Source of the DNA: Linum tenue
Taxonomy: Eukaryota > Streptophyta > Magnoliopsida > Malpighiales > Linaceae
Direction: 5' to 3'
Length of the DNA stretch: 64,000 bases
Assembly: GCA_946122785.1 (NCBI GenBank)
Contig: CAMGYJ010000005.1
Coordinates: forward strand, 66,662,200 to 66,726,199
Under the pieces are notes generated by a model. The model had not been told where the DNA came from. It made no database searches and saw only the letters and a program-made list of their open reading frames with translations. Shown in pieces: positions 63,453 to 64,000 of this stretch; the first letter of the stretch is position 1, and each line of letters begins with the position of its first letter. Position numbers and translations under genes: made by a program.

Positions 63453-64000
63453 CGTGTCATATGATTTCCCATTCTTCAATCTTCCAGTAAAATTTACAAT
63501 AATATGACCATAAAAACTTTCATTTCACTTCCCTAATTTCATCAATACATGTACCACATTTTAAACCGATTTTTTTGAAAGAATTTAAAACTTTGGTATA
63601 TTTCTCATACTTGTTCTGTTAGTTTATGATCTATAGTGTTTGTTCAATGTTCTAGTGTCATGTGCATTTATTTAATAATAATAATTGTTAAATTATGGGT
63701 TGTTAGAGAGGGGATTGTGACGTGAGTTAGTGGGCAATTAGTGGAGTTATTGGTTAACTAGATTTTAGGTGTCGTTACTAGTTTGTAGGACTATTAGTTT
63801 ACTCTTCTCAATTTAAAGTGTCAGATGGTTATAGGAAAGGATAATGAATAAAAGTATAATCAGAAAATGGCTTTACACAACTACGTGTTAAATTGGGAAG
63901 TTGGCTTTTCTCGAAAAAGTTTATGGGTTCCGTTCTCGCCATTAAAGAAAACATTTCTCTTCCTTCAATCTATCTTTTCATCATTCTTCTTCTTCCTATT
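63453..64000. other. Flank of element G; nothing recognised
   Basis: AT-rich DNA, presumably the continuation of the WOX4 3' intergenic region. No gene or repeat ends seen. Confidence 0.4.

Overview
The window is nuclear DNA of a flowering plant, most likely a eudicot. Two plant single-copy gene families are recognisable: the Mediator subunit MED27 and the homeobox gene WOX4. Introns are short with GT/AG borders, and almost everything else is plant-type transposable elements. I cannot name the species. No rRNA or tRNA genes, CRISPR arrays or bacterial-style operons were seen. More than two thirds of the window is transposon sequence, much of it nested.

Layout. 1-2.6 kb: a MED27 locus with seven recognisable exons, but its frame is broken by about six small indels. 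3.2-4.4 kb: a 5'-truncated LINE between 19-bp target-site duplications (TSDs). 6.1-13 kb: a GRF zinc-finger gene remnant on the plus strand split by an internally deleted hAT element (7037-9445), facing a decayed Mutator-like transposase on the minus strand. 12,966-20,925: element A, an Athila-like Ty3/gypsy retrotransposon with near-identical LTRs, gag and protease, but no reverse transcriptase, RNase H or integrase core. 20,926-24,405: the 5' half of a related minus-strand element B (LTR, primer site, gag), cut off by element A. 24.4-37.3 kb: a mosaic of LTR fragments, a solo copia LTR with perfect TSD, nested Tourist-like MITEs, a hAT MITE, LINE fragments and a third related LTR (C). 37.3-40.2 kb: a dead gypsy pol (D) holding a solo copia LTR. 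40,625-45,708: an intact, very young Ty1/copia element (E) of about 1473 codons with TSD AGTTT. 45,877-53,102: a near full-length L1-type LINE (F) with two nonsense codons and one frameshift. 55,045-56,061: an intact WOX4 gene with TATA box. 57,765-63,447: an old degenerate copia element (G) carrying a hAT MITE with a perfect 8-bp TSD.

How the parts relate. The only gene that looks functional is WOX4, a regulator of cambium and vascular stem cells. It sits in an island of about 4.5 kb between LINE F and copia G. Elements E and F are coherent enough to show their own biology: a pol stop codon supplied by the LTR in E, and an ATGA-coupled ORF1/ORF2 in F.

The most unusual signal is in the Athila-like elements A, B and C. 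A module made of a half-site, a full palindrome and an inverted half-site around the core CACGGCCGTG occurs three times per LTR in A and B, and four more times in tandem in A's 3' region. The palindrome arms differ between elements but change together, so palindromicity is kept. I know of no named function for this array.

Caveat: the two LTRs of element A differ by one substitution but six single-base indels, mostly in homopolymers. Residual homopolymer error may therefore account for some frameshifts, including those in MED27.
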